Shown one piece after another: positions 8,351-16,462 of a DNA stretch of 64,000 nt; within the stretch, counting starts at the first letter, position 1, and every line of letters begins with the position of its first letter. The translations under genes and the position numbers were made by a program. The stretch comes from CAVSKL01 sp963728475 [NCBI: Candidatus Eiseniibacteriota bacterium] (GTDB lineage Bacteria > Eisenbacteria > RBG-16-71-46 > JABDJR01). The DNA lies in NCBI GenBank assembly GCA_963728475.1, contig CAVSKL010000002.1, positions 682,001 to 746,000 on the forward strand. Direction: 5' to 3'. A model generated the notes under the pieces. That model saw only the letters and a program-made list of their open reading frames with translations, did no database searches and was not told where the DNA came from.

Positions 8351-8923
8351 ATGAGACTTCGTTTGGTTGCGTTCGCCGCCGTCATGACCGTCGGGATGGC
8401 CCTCACCGGCTGCCAGGCCAATCGGCAGATGCAGGCGGACCTGATCAACCTCCAGAACAGCACCAAGAAGCAGCTCGACCTGCTCAAGCAGCAGAACGAG
8501 TTCCTGAACCGCAAGCTCAACACCGTCAACTCCAAGGTCGACGATCTCGACAAGTCCAACACCAAGCTCTCCACCGACCTCAGCACCTTCGCCAACCGGC
8601 CGGAAGAGGTGAAGCTGGAGATCATCAACGAGGTCAACACCCGGTTCCAGTCCATCGCCAAGGAACAGGACGACTTCAAGAAGGACGTGGCGGACCAGCT
8701 CAAGGCCGAGTCCGACAAGATGAACTCCAAGCTGGACACCCGGCTCGCGGAGATGGACAAGGTGCTGAACAAGCACACCGCCTTCGTGCAGTTCGTGGCG
8801 TCCGAACAGGATTCCATCAACCGGGTCTTCGCCAACCGCTTCGACAGCCGCCCCTGGTACCAGTCGATCATCGGCAAGTGGGAGGATCGCGAGCGGCAGC
8901 AGAAGAACGCCAACACCCCCTGA
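8351..8923 (+). CDS. Coiled-coil lipoprotein of unknown function
   Basis: Product of 190 residues. The ATG is preceded by AAGGGGGA. The signal peptide ends in the lipobox ALTGC with Cys at 21. The rest is polar and rich in Asn, Gln, Lys, Asp and Leu with heptad spacing (LINLQNSTKKQLDLLKQQ), predicting a long coiled coil to about residue 150. A short aromatic end follows (SRPWYQSIIGKW). The layout recalls the N-terminal coiled coil of YbgF/CpoB or Lpp-like spacers, but there is no TPR domain and no clear homologue that I can name. Its own strong promoter and long structured leader suggest high or regulated expression. Confidence 0.85.
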   Translation: MRLRLVAFAAVMTVGMALTGCQANRQMQADLINLQNSTKKQLDLLKQQNEFLNRKLNTVNSKVDDLDKSNTKLSTDLSTFANRPEEVKLEIINEVNTRFQSIAKEQDDFKKDVADQLKAESDKMNSKLDTRLAEMDKVLNKHTAFVQFVASEQDSINRVFANRFDSRPWYQSIIGKWEDRERQQKNANTP

Positions 8924-8927
8924 TCCG

Positions 8928-9599
8928 GTGTTCGCCGTTCTCCGCCTTCATCTTCGCCTGCGCCCCGGGCCGGCCTCACCGCCGGCCCGGGCTCTAGCCG
9001 CCCTCGTCCTGGCCGTGCTCGTGGCCGGGGGCTGCGGCGGAGGCGGGCCCGAATCCACCCCCCCCTCCACCTCGGTTCCGCCCGGCTACGCGGATTCCCT
9101 GCGCGCGTTCCGGGCCCGGGTGGACGCCTACTTCACCTCTCCCGACGGCCCCCTGACCGAGGCGCAGCGCGACGCCTTCTCCGGCCTCCATTACTTCCCC
9201 CCGGACTCGAGCTGGCGCTTCCTGGCCCGGCCCGATACCGCCGGGGCGGGCGACCCGGTGACCATCCTCGATACCCAGGGGAACCAGCGCCACTACCGGA
9301 CCGCCGCCCGCTTCCACCTCATCCGCCGCGGGACCCGGTTCACCATCACCGCCTACCGGTCGGAGGCCGGCGATTACCTCTTCCTCCCGTTCCAGGACGC
9401 CACCACCGGCAAGGAGACCTACTCGGTGGGCCGTTACCTGGAGTTGCCGGAGCCGGAGGGAGGCGAGACGGTGATCGACTTCAACTACGCCAAGAACCCC
9501 TACTGCGCCTACAACGACCGGTGGGCCTGCCCGCTGGTGCCCGAGGCGAACCGGCTGGAGGTGGCGATCGACGCGGGCGAGCGGAAGTTCCACGACTGA
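8928..9599 (+). CDS. DUF1684-family lipoprotein
   Basis: Product of 223 residues from a GTG 4 bp after the previous stop. There is no Shine-Dalgarno sequence, so translation may depend on the upstream gene. The N-terminus is long for a signal peptide and ends in the lipobox LVAGGC (Cys about 36). The C-terminal third has DFNYAKNPYCAYNDRWACPLVP and ANRLEVAIDAGE, the conserved signature of DUF1684 proteins, whose function is unknown. A perfect 11-bp inverted repeat (CCCGGGCCGGC at 8964-8974 against 8981-8991) lies within the signal-peptide region. It could slow translation or terminate the upstream lipoprotein message, but no T-run follows it. Confidence 0.85.
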   Translation: MFAVLRLHLRLRPGPASPPARALAALVLAVLVAGGCGGGGPESTPPSTSVPPGYADSLRAFRARVDAYFTSPDGPLTEAQRDAFSGLHYFPPDSSWRFLARPDTAGAGDPVTILDTQGNQRHYRTAARFHLIRRGTRFTITAYRSEAGDYLFLPFQDATTGKETYSVGRYLELPEPEGGETVIDFNYAKNPYCAYNDRWACPLVPEANRLEVAIDAGERKFHD

Positions 9600-9633
9600 G
9601 GTCCGGGGATGGCGCCCGGCGTTTCGAGTGGAA

Positions 9634-10356
9634 TCAGTCCCAGTCGCGAAGGGCTTCCAGCTCGACCAGGATCTCGTGGAAGTTCCGGAAGTTGTGGAGC
9701 CGGGCGTGGGCGCGGCGGATGATCTCCCCGATCTCCCGGGGAAGCCACTGGAGTTCGGCGGCGTCGTAGTCCTCGTGGCCGGTCATCATCTCGAACAGGA
9801 CCTGCCCCGCGCTCCGGAGATCGAACGTCCGCCGTTCCACGGTGTTGGACCCCCGGCTTCCCCAGAAGTCGAAGAGCTTGGGCACCGGCGCATCGGGTTC
9901 CCCGGTGAGGATCACGTTGTCGGTGTGGAGGTCGTCGTGGAGGATGTGCTGGTCGTGCACGTAGGCCATCCCCCGGCAGATCTGATAGAAGACCCTGAGG
10001 CCGAAGAACAGCGGCGCCTCGTCGCGGCGGCGGAAGTGGCGGCGGATCACCTCGGACAGCCGCGGCCCCTGGAGGTACTCGACGAGCAGGAAGTAGTGGC
10101 TCTCGCCGCCGATCTCCACCCGGTCCACGTTGTAGTAGTTGATGATGTTGGGATGATGGAGCCGCACCATCACCCGCGCCTGGTTGAGGATGGCCTTGCG
10201 GCGCTTGACGTTGGTGATGAACTTGATCGCCTTGAGCCGGCCGTCGAGCCGGTCGTGGACCTGGTAGGTCACACCCTCCCAGCCCACGCCGATGCGGTTC
10301 TTGACCTCGTAGCGTCCGTTGATCTTCGTGCCGCGTTTGAGGGAGCTGATATTCAC
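9634..10356 (-). CDS. Small protein-kinase-fold phosphotransferase
   Basis: Product of 240 residues, a bare kinase domain. The glycine-rich loop is IGVGWEGVTY (22-31) and the ATP-binding Lys is in KAIKF (about 45). The catalytic loop reads HDDLHTDN (140-147), with Asp142 and Asn147 in place. The metal-binding DFG is represented by FDFWG near 165. His replaces the usual Lys of HRDLK, as in APH, ABC1 and other small-molecule-kinase branches, so the substrate could be a protein or a small molecule. The gene lies alone between the convergent DUF1684 gene and aroF, and has its own predicted promoter. Confidence 0.85.
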   Translation of the reverse strand: MNISSLKRGTKINGRYEVKNRIGVGWEGVTYQVHDRLDGRLKAIKFITNVKRRKAILNQARVMVRLHHPNIINYYNVDRVEIGGESHYFLLVEYLQGPRLSEVIRRHFRRRDEAPLFFGLRVFYQICRGMAYVHDQHILHDDLHTDNVILTGEPDAPVPKLFDFWGSRGSNTVERRTFDLRSAGQVLFEMMTGHEDYDAAELQWLPREIGEIIRRAHARLHNFRNFHEILVELEALRDWD

Positions 10357-10402
10357 GGGTCGGTCGTTTGCGGGTGAGGATGGGACGATGACGTGCCGGT
10401 CC

Positions 10403-10432
10403 AGTTTAGGCGCGGGGACGGGTCGCCGTCCA
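10403..10432 (-). promoter_or_regulatory. Possible promoter for the kinase gene
   Basis: On the minus strand, TGGACG (10427-10432), 18 bp, TAAACT (10403-10408). The -10 is the same hexamer as in the folC promoter and the 3385 promoter. The -35 is only a moderate match. Confidence 0.4.
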
Positions 10433-10458
10433 CCGGCAACCCCGCCCCGGGCCGATTC

Positions 10459-11496
10459 CTAGCGCGCGGCCACCGGCGCCGCGGTCAGCACCCGGCCCAG
10501 GACCGGGGCCAGGCGCCGGAGCTGCTCCATGAGGTCCGCGAAGGCCTCCGGGACCAGGGCCTGGAACCCGTCGGAGAGCGCGGTTTCCGGCCGGTGGTGG
10601 ACCTCGATGATCAGCCCGTCCGCCCCCGCCGCCACCGCCGCCCGGGCCATGGGCACCACCTTCTCCCGCCGCCCGGTGCCGTGGCTGGGGTCGGCGATGA
10701 TGGGGAGGTGGCTGAGGCGTTTGACCGCGGGAATGGCCGAGAGATCCAGGGTGTTCCGGGTGTGGTCGGCGAAGGTCCGCACCCCCCGCTCGCAGAGGAC
10801 CACGTTGGGGTTCCCCTCGCTCACCACGTACTCGGCGGCGAGCAGGAGTTCGTCGATGGTGGCGCTCATCCCCCGCTTGAGCAGGACCGGGAGGTGGGAG
10901 CGGCCCGCGCGCTTCAACAGCGAGAAGTTCTGCATGTTCCGGGCCCCGATCTGGATCATGTCGGCGTGCTTCTCCAGGAGCCCCACCCCGTCCGGATCCA
11001 GGGCCTCGGTCACCACCGGAAGGCCCACCTCGTCGCGCACCCGGGCCAGGATCTCCAGCCCTTCCTCCCCCAGGCCCTGGAAGGCGTAGGGCGAGGTCCG
11101 GGGCTTGAACGCCCCGCCGCGAAGGATGTGGGCGCCGGCGGCCTTCACCGCCCGGGCCACGGTGAGGGTCTGCTCGTAGGATTCCACCGCGCAGGGGCCG
11201 GCCACCACCGCCAGGGCCTCGCCCCCGATCCGGACCCCCCGGACGTCCACCACCGTGTCCTGGTCGCGCCATTCCCGGCTCACCTGCTTGAACGGCTTGG
11301 AGACCGGAATCGCCTCCATCACCCCGGGCAGTCCCTCCAGGATCCCCGGATCCAGGGTCCCCCGGTTCCCGGTGATGCCGATGGCGGTGCGCTGCTCTCC
11401 GGGGATGGGGTGCGGCTCCAGCCCCAGGCGGCGGATGGCCTGGACCACCCCGTCGATCTCCTCCGGCGTCGCCCCTTTTTTCATCACGACCAGCAT
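10459..11496 (-). CDS. aroF: 3-deoxy-7-phosphoheptulonate (DAHP) synthase, AroA-beta type
   Basis: Product of 345 residues from an ATG with GGGAGG upstream. Residues about 1-70 form the ferredoxin-like regulatory domain found in Thermotoga-type enzymes, where Tyr and Phe bind. The catalytic barrel carries VVAGPCAVES, RGGAFKPRTSPYAFQG, GARNMQNF and DPSHGTGRR, which bind phosphoenolpyruvate, erythrose-4-phosphate and the metal. The enzyme makes the first committed intermediate of the shikimate pathway. It is the last gene of the aromatic operon, 2 bp beyond the tyrA stop, so control by the Tyr/Trp-rich leader at 18130 would also throttle pathway entry. Confidence 0.95.
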   Translation of the reverse strand: MLVVMKKGATPEEIDGVVQAIRRLGLEPHPIPGEQRTAIGITGNRGTLDPGILEGLPGVMEAIPVSKPFKQVSREWRDQDTVVDVRGVRIGGEALAVVAGPCAVESYEQTLTVARAVKAAGAHILRGGAFKPRTSPYAFQGLGEEGLEILARVRDEVGLPVVTEALDPDGVGLLEKHADMIQIGARNMQNFSLLKRAGRSHLPVLLKRGMSATIDELLLAAEYVVSEGNPNVVLCERGVRTFADHTRNTLDLSAIPAVKRLSHLPIIADPSHGTGRREKVVPMARAAVAAGADGLIIEVHHRPETALSDGFQALVPEAFADLMEQLRRLAPVLGRVLTAAPVAAR

Positions 11497-11498
11497 GG

Positions 11499-12359
11499 CT
11501 ACCTCCCGGGGCCGCGCCCGCGGCTCCGCATTCGTTCCAGACGTTCGTAGCCCCGCCGCCCCTCGCGGAGGCAGCGAAGCGCTGCATTCTCGTCCCGTTC
11601 CCATCGGGAACGCAACCCGGCCAGGGCCCGCTCCAGGCGGGCCAGCTCGCGCCGGACGGGAACGGCGTTCCCGTCCAGGATCTCCTTCCAGAGTTCGGGC
11701 GGGGAGGCGGCCAGCCGCGCCCACCCCTCGAAACCGGAACCGGCCAGGGCCAGCGACTCCGGCCGCCGCCCTCCGGCCTCGGCCAGGAGGAGCGAGGCCA
11801 GGAGCTGCGGGAGGTGGCTGACCAGCGCCACCTCGCGGTCGTGTTCGGCGGGCCCGAGGCGGACCGGACGGCCGCCGGCCGCCTCCACGAGACGCTCCAC
11901 CCGCCGGCGATGGCGCGGCGCCCCGCCGCACACCGCCCACGGGCGGCCGCGGAAGAGATCCGGGTCGGCGTGGGCGGCCCCGCTCCGTTCGCGTCCGGCC
12001 AGGGGGTGGCCGGGGACGAACCGGTCCCCCAGGATCCGCTTCCCCACCCGGGCCGGCTCGCGCTTCACGCTGCCCACGTCGGTCACGGTGACCCCGGGGT
12101 CCAGCCCGCGGAGCTCCCGCATGAGGTCCAGGTTCGCGCCCGGGGGCGCGGCCAGCACCACGGTCTCCGCGCCCTCGGCGGCGGGACCCGGGCCACCGGG
12201 GACCGGCGCCACCCCCGCCATCCGCCGGGCGATCCGCATCGCGCTCCGGTCGGGGTCCCAGCCCCGGCAAAGGACGCCCGCCCGTCCGAGGGCGGCGGCG
12301 AGGCTGGTCCCGATGAGGCCCAGTCCCAGAACCGTGACCCGGCGCGGCGCCGCCCTCAC
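11499..12359 (-). CDS. tyrA: Prephenate dehydrogenase
   Basis: Product of 286 residues from a GTG that overlaps the trpA stop by 4 bp (GTGA). The Rossmann motif [13 protein letters not shown] lies at about 11-23. [10 protein letters not shown] and [11 protein letters not shown] contain the conserved prephenate-binding residues. The helical C-terminal dimerisation domain contains [11 protein letters not shown]. There is no ACT domain and no fused chorismate mutase. The enzyme converts prephenate to 4-hydroxyphenylpyruvate, the committed step to tyrosine. It lies within a trp operon next to a DAHP synthase. This fits a leader peptide that contains Tyr as well as Trp codons. Confidence 0.93.
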   Translation of the reverse strand: MRAAPRRVTVLGLGLIGTSLAAALGRAGVLCRGWDPDRSAMRIARRMAGVAPVPGGPGPAAEGAETVVLAAPPGANLDLMRELRGLDPGVTVTDVGSVKREPARVGKRILGDRFVPGHPLAGRERSGAAHADPDLFRGRPWAVCGGAPRHRRRVERLVEAAGGRPVRLGPAEHDREVALVSHLPQLLASLLLAEAGGRRPESLALAGSGFEGWARLAASPPELWKEILDGNAVPVRRELARLERALAGLRSRWERDENAALRCLREGRRGYERLERMRSRGRGPGR

Positions 12360-13138
12360 GGCCGGAGCTCCTTCACGAACGACTCGGCGCGCCGGCGGCG
12401 GGCGTCGGGGCCGGCTTCCCCCCCCAGCGCCCGGATGAGGGCGCTACCCACCACCACCCCCGCTGCGGGCGGCGCCACCCGCCGCACCTGGTCCGGCCGG
12501 GAGATCCCAAACCCGACCACGAACGGCTTGGTGAAGGCGGCGGCGGCCCGGGCCAGGTACCGCTCCAGCGATGCGGGAAGATCGTCCCGGGCGCCGGTGA
12601 CCCCGGTGACCGAGACGCAGTAGTTGATCTCGGTGGAGAGCGCGTCCACCTTCCGGAGCCGCTCGTCGGAGCTGGTCGGGGCGGCGAGGAAAATCCACGA
12701 GAGCCCGGCGGCGCGGGCGGCGCCGTGGAAGGGCTCCGCCTCCTCGGGGGGAAGATCGGGCACGATGAGGCCGTCCGCCCCCGCGTCCACCGCGTCCTCG
12801 AAGAACCGCCCGGGGCCGTAGGCGAGGATGGGGTTCAGGTAGCCCATCAGCACCAGGGGGAGCGCGGAGCGGGCGCGAAACCCCGCCGCCAGCTCCAGGA
12901 TGCGCGCGTGGGTGGTCCCGGCCCGGAGCGCCGCCTGCCCCGCCGCCTGGATCACCGGTCCGTCGGCCAGCGGATCGCTGAACGGCAGCCCCAGCTCCAC
13001 CGCGTCGGCCCCCCCCCGTTCCAGGGCCAGGAGCAGCTCCACCGTCTCCGCCGGCGAGGGCCAGCCCGCGGTGAGGTAGGGAACGAGGAGGGGGCGGCCC
13101 CCGCGGCCGGCCACCAGGGCGCGCAACCGCTCAGACAT
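12356..13138 (-). CDS. trpA: Tryptophan synthase alpha subunit
   Basis: Product of 260 residues. The ATG overlaps the trpB stop by 8 bp, giving tight coupling of the two subunits. [14 protein letters not shown] supplies the catalytic Glu48 and Asp59. Also present are [23 protein letters not shown] and [10 protein letters not shown], with the phosphate-binding GFGIS and VVVGSALI near the end. The alpha subunit cleaves indole-3-glycerol phosphate and channels indole to TrpB. Confidence 0.96.
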   Translation of the reverse strand: MSERLRALVAGRGGRPLLVPYLTAGWPSPAETVELLLALERGGADAVELGLPFSDPLADGPVIQAAGQAALRAGTTHARILELAAGFRARSALPLVLMGYLNPILAYGPGRFFEDAVDAGADGLIVPDLPPEEAEPFHGAARAAGLSWIFLAAPTSSDERLRKVDALSTEINYCVSVTGVTGARDDLPASLERYLARAAAAFTKPFVVGFGISRPDQVRRVAPPAAGVVVGSALIRALGGEAGPDARRRRAESFVKELRP

Positions 13139-14334
13139 CGGCGTCCTCCAGGTGCAGAAGCTCGGCCAGCCGCGGCACGTCCTTGTCTCCGCGCCCGCTG
13201 AACGAGACCAGCACCGTGGTCCCCGCTCCCCACTCCGGACCGAGCCGCCGGAGGGCGGCCAGGGCGTGGGCGGTCTCCAGGGCGGGAATGATCCCCTCCA
13301 GCCGGGAGATCTCCACGCAGGCGTCGAGCGCCTCGCGGTCGGTGGCGGAGACGTACTCCGCGCGCCCGCTCTCGCGGAGCCACGCGTGCTCCGGCCCCAC
13401 CCCGGGGTAGTCCAGCCCGGCCGAGATCGAGTGCACCGGGGCCACCTGGCCGTCGGCGTCCTGGAGCAGCAGCGAGCGCGTCCCGTGGAGCACCCCCGGG
13501 GTTCCGCCGGAGAGGGTGGCGGCATGCCGCCCGGTGCCGATCCCCTCCCCCGCCGCCTCCACCCCCACCAGCCGCACCGGATCGTCGCGAAAGGCGTGGA
13601 AGAGCCCCATGGCATTGCTCCCCCCCCCACGCAGGCCAGGGCCACGTCGGGGAGCGCGCCGGCCCGTTCCAGGATCTGCTCCCGCGCCTCGCGCCCCAGC
13701 ACCGACTGGAAGTCGCGCACCATCCGCGGGTAGGGATGGGGGCCCACCACCGAGCCGATCACGTAGAAGGTGTCCTCGACGTTCGCCACCCAGTCCCGGA
13801 TCGCCTCGTTGGTGGCGTCCTTCAGGGTCCGGCTTCCCGACGCCACCGGCACCACCTTCGCCCCCAGGAGCCGCATGCGGAAGAAGTTCGGGGCCTGGCG
13901 GGCCACGTCCTCCTCCCCCATGTAGACCGTGCAGGGGAGCCCGTAGCGCGCGCATACGGTGGCGGTGGCCACCCCGTGCTGGCCCGCCCCGGTCTCGGCG
14001 ATGATCCGCCCCTTCCCCATCCGCCGGGCCAGCAGCACCTGGCCCAGCACGTTGTTGATCTTGTGGGCGCCGGTATGGAGCAGGTCCTCGCGTTTGAGGA
14101 ACACGCGCACCCCCCCGAGGCCTCGCCGTAGCGGGGGGCCTCGGTGAGCGGGGTGGGCCGCCCGGCGTAGTTGCGGAGCGCCGCCGACCATTCCTCCAGG
14201 AACGCGGGATCGCCCGAGGCCGCGTCGTAGGCTCCGGCCAGCTCCTCCAGCGCCCCCATCAGCGTCTCCGGGACGAATTTTCCACCAAACGGGCCGAAAT
14301 ACCCGCGGCTATCGGGGGTCTCTACCAGGGCCAT
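13131..14334 (-). CDS. trpB: Tryptophan synthase beta subunit, with two apparent frameshifts
   Basis: The start ATG (14332-14334) overlaps the trpF stop. The N-terminus [16 protein letters not shown] and the PLP-lysine segment HTGAHKINN are typical, followed by [30 protein letters not shown] and [10 protein letters not shown]. The C-terminus ends [15 protein letters not shown]. The frame breaks twice. The first is at seven C (14110-14116), where eight would give [14 protein letters not shown]. The second is at nine C (13620-13628), where ten would give the family motif [11 protein letters not shown]. With both bases restored the protein is about 401 residues, a normal length. All other catalytic motifs are intact, so I read these as homopolymer miscalls rather than decay. 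Confidence 0.92.
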
Positions 14335-14975
14335 GCCGTTTCCTCCGGCGGCGGAAGCGCCGCCAACCGTATCGCGGCTTCCCGGATGCGGTCCGGGTCC
14401 TTGATCCCGGGAGCCGTCTCCACGCCGCTGTTGAGATCCACCGCCACCGGCGCCGCCGCCCGCACCGCTTCCAGGACGTTCCCGGGGCCGAGCCCTCCGG
14501 CCAGGAGCACCCGGTGCCCGGCCTCGCGGGCCCGGCGGGCCGCGCTCCAGTCCGCGGTCCGGCCGGTGCCGCCCCGGAGCCCCCCGGCCGCCCCGTCCAG
14601 GAGCACCGGGAAATCCCGGAACGCCTCCAGCACCCCGGGATCGAACCCGGGGCCGGCCGGGAACGCCTTCACCACCGGGATCCGGTAGGCACGGCAGAGC
14701 TCCGCGCTCTCGTCGCCATGGGCCTGCACCGCGGTCAGCCCGATCGCCGCCGCCAGCTCCCGCACCGCCTCCGGCGAAAGCGACGCCGTCACTCCCACCC
14801 GGGCCACCCCGGGAGGGAGCACGGCGGCGATGGCGCGCGCGGCCTCCACGTTCACCCGCCGGGGGCTCCCCGGCACCAGCACGAAGCCGATCGCCCGGGC
14901 CCCCGCCTCCACCGCGGCCAGGGCGTCCGCGAGGCGGGTGATCCCGCACACCTTGAGGAAGGGCGCCCGGATCAC
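14322..14975 (-). CDS. trpF: Phosphoribosylanthranilate isomerase
   Basis: Product of 217 residues from a GTG overlapping the trpE stop by 3 bp (TGGTGATC). LKVCGITRLADALAA holds the catalytic Cys, and IGFVLVPGSPRRV and TAVQAHGDE follow. The active-site Asp is in PVLLDGAAGG, and VDLNSGVE near the end is the phosphate-binding signature. It isomerises N-(5-phosphoribosyl)anthranilate on the way to tryptophan. trpD, trpC and trpG are not in this window, so the pathway is split over at least two loci. Confidence 0.95.
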   Translation of the reverse strand: MIRAPFLKVCGITRLADALAAVEAGARAIGFVLVPGSPRRVNVEAARAIAAVLPPGVARVGVTASLSPEAVRELAAAIGLTAVQAHGDESAELCRAYRIPVVKAFPAGPGFDPGVLEAFRDFPVLLDGAAGGLRGGTGRTADWSAARRAREAGHRVLLAGGLGPGNVLEAVRAAAPVAVDLNSGVETAPGIKDPDRIREAAIRLAALPPPEETAWPW

Positions 14976-16462
14976 CACTCCTCCCCCCCCGCCCGGCGCA
15001 CCGCGGCCAGGAGCGCCGCCGCCTTGTGCCGGGTCTCGGCGTCCTCGCCTTCGGGATCGGAGTCGGCCACGATGCCGGCCCCGGCCTGGATCCGCACCGC
15101 GCCGTCGCGCACCACCATGGTGCGAAGCGCGATGCAGGTGTCCAGGTTGCCGGAGAAGTCCAGGTACCCCACCGCCCCCGCGTAGAGGCCGCGGCGGTCG
15201 GGCTCGGCCGCTTCGATGATCTCCATCGCCCGCACCTTGGGGGCGCCGCTCACCGTGCCCGCGGGAAAACAGGCGAAGAGCGCGTCCAGGGGGCCCAGGT
15301 CCGGGCGAAGGCGGGCGGAGAGGCCGCTGACCAGGTGCATCACGTGGGAGTAGCGCTCCACCACCATGAGCTCCTCCACCCGCACCGTCCCCGGCACCGC
15401 CACCCGGCCGAGGTCGTTCCGGCCCAGGTCCACCAGCATCACGTGTTCGGCCCGTTCCTTGGGATCGTTCCGGAGCGTCTCCGCCCGCCGGGCGTCCTCC
15501 GCCTCGTCCCCGCTCCGGGGCGCGGTGCCGGCGATGGGCCGGTACTCGAGCCGGTCCCCGGCGGCGCGCAGCAGCGGTTCCGGGCTCGAACCCACCGCGC
15601 TCCACCCGTCCAGCCGGAGGAGGAACATATAGGGCGATGGATTTATTGCGCGCAACGCCCGATAGAGCGCGAGGTCCGACGCGTCGCTCCGCACGGTGAA
15701 GCGGCGGCTCAGCACCACCTGGAAGACGTCGCCGGCGGCGATGTGCTCCTTGGCCTCGGACACCCGGCGCCGGTAGTCGGGGGAGGCGAGGTTCTCCTCC
15801 ACCCCGCCGCTGCCGGAGGCGGGGACGGGAGCCGGGGGGGCGAAGGGGGCGTGGAGCGCGGACTCGAGGGCGTCCAGCCGCGAGAGGGCGGCGTCGTAGG
15901 CCCGGTCGGGGTCGCCGCCGTGGTTGCGGGCGGCGACGGTGAGATGGAGCCGCCGCCGCAGGTGGTCGAAGGCGGCGGTCTCCTCCAGGAAGAGGAGGGT
16001 GAGGTCGTCCTCGGGGACCGGCCGCGCCCCGCTCACCGGGAGGCGCTCGATCCACCGCACGGTGTCGTAGCCGAAGTAGCCCACCGCCCCCGACACGAAG
16101 GGGGGAAGCCCCGGCTCGGGCTCGGCGCGGTGGCGGACGAAGAGCGCGCGCAGCACCTCGAGCGGCGTTCCCGCCAGATCGCGATGGCGGGGGGCCTCGG
16201 GCCCGTCCAGGCGGAGGTCGTTTCCGCGCGCACGCGCGACCAGAAACGGCCGCCGGCCCAGGAACGAGTAACGCCCCACCCGCTCGCCCCCCTCCACGCT
16301 CTCCAGGAGGAACACGTTGGGCTCCCCCCCGGCCAGGCGGTGGAAGGCCGCCACCGGCGTCCACCAGTCCGCGTCCAGTTCCCGGATGACCGGCACCGTG
16401 GCCGCGGCCCGGAACCGGTCCCGGAACGCCTCCCGGCCGGGGCGGGTGCGGGCGCCGCTCAC
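14972..16462 (-). CDS. trpE: Anthranilate synthase component I
   Basis: Product of 496 residues from a GTG overlapping the aroDE stop by 4 bp. The N-terminal part has NVFLLESVEGGERVGRYSFLG, which includes the LLES motif associated with tryptophan feedback inhibition. The chorismate-binding core has PSPYMFLLRL, IAGTAPRSG, LVDLGRNDLGRV, PAGTVSGAPKVRAME and QAGAGIVADSDPEGE. It converts chorismate to anthranilate with ammonia from a glutamine amidotransferase partner (TrpG), which is not encoded beside it. Preference for anthranilate over p-aminobenzoate (PabB) is inferred from the operon. Confidence 0.93.
   Translation of the reverse strand: MSGARTRPGREAFRDRFRAAATVPVIRELDADWWTPVAAFHRLAGGEPNVFLLESVEGGERVGRYSFLGRRPFLVARARGNDLRLDGPEAPRHRDLAGTPLEVLRALFVRHRAEPEPGLPPFVSGAVGYFGYDTVRWIERLPVSGARPVPEDDLTLLFLEETAAFDHLRRRLHLTVAARNHGGDPDRAYDAALSRLDALESALHAPFAPPAPVPASGSGGVEENLASPDYRRRVSEAKEHIAAGDVFQVVLSRRFTVRSDASDLALYRALRAINPSPYMFLLRLDGWSAVGSSPEPLLRAAGDRLEYRPIAGTAPRSGDEAEDARRAETLRNDPKERAEHVMLVDLGRNDLGRVAVPGTVRVEELMVVERYSHVMHLVSGLSARLRPDLGPLDALFACFPAGTVSGAPKVRAMEIIEAAEPDRRGLYAGAVGYLDFSGNLDTCIALRTMVVRDGAVRIQAGAGIVADSDPEGEDAETRHKAAALLAAVRRAGGEEW

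Noticed and set aside
8964-8991. Terminator of the coiled-coil lipoprotein gene
   Set aside because: The 11-bp stem is perfect but lies inside the next coding region and has no T-run, so it is noted only in the DUF1684 entry.
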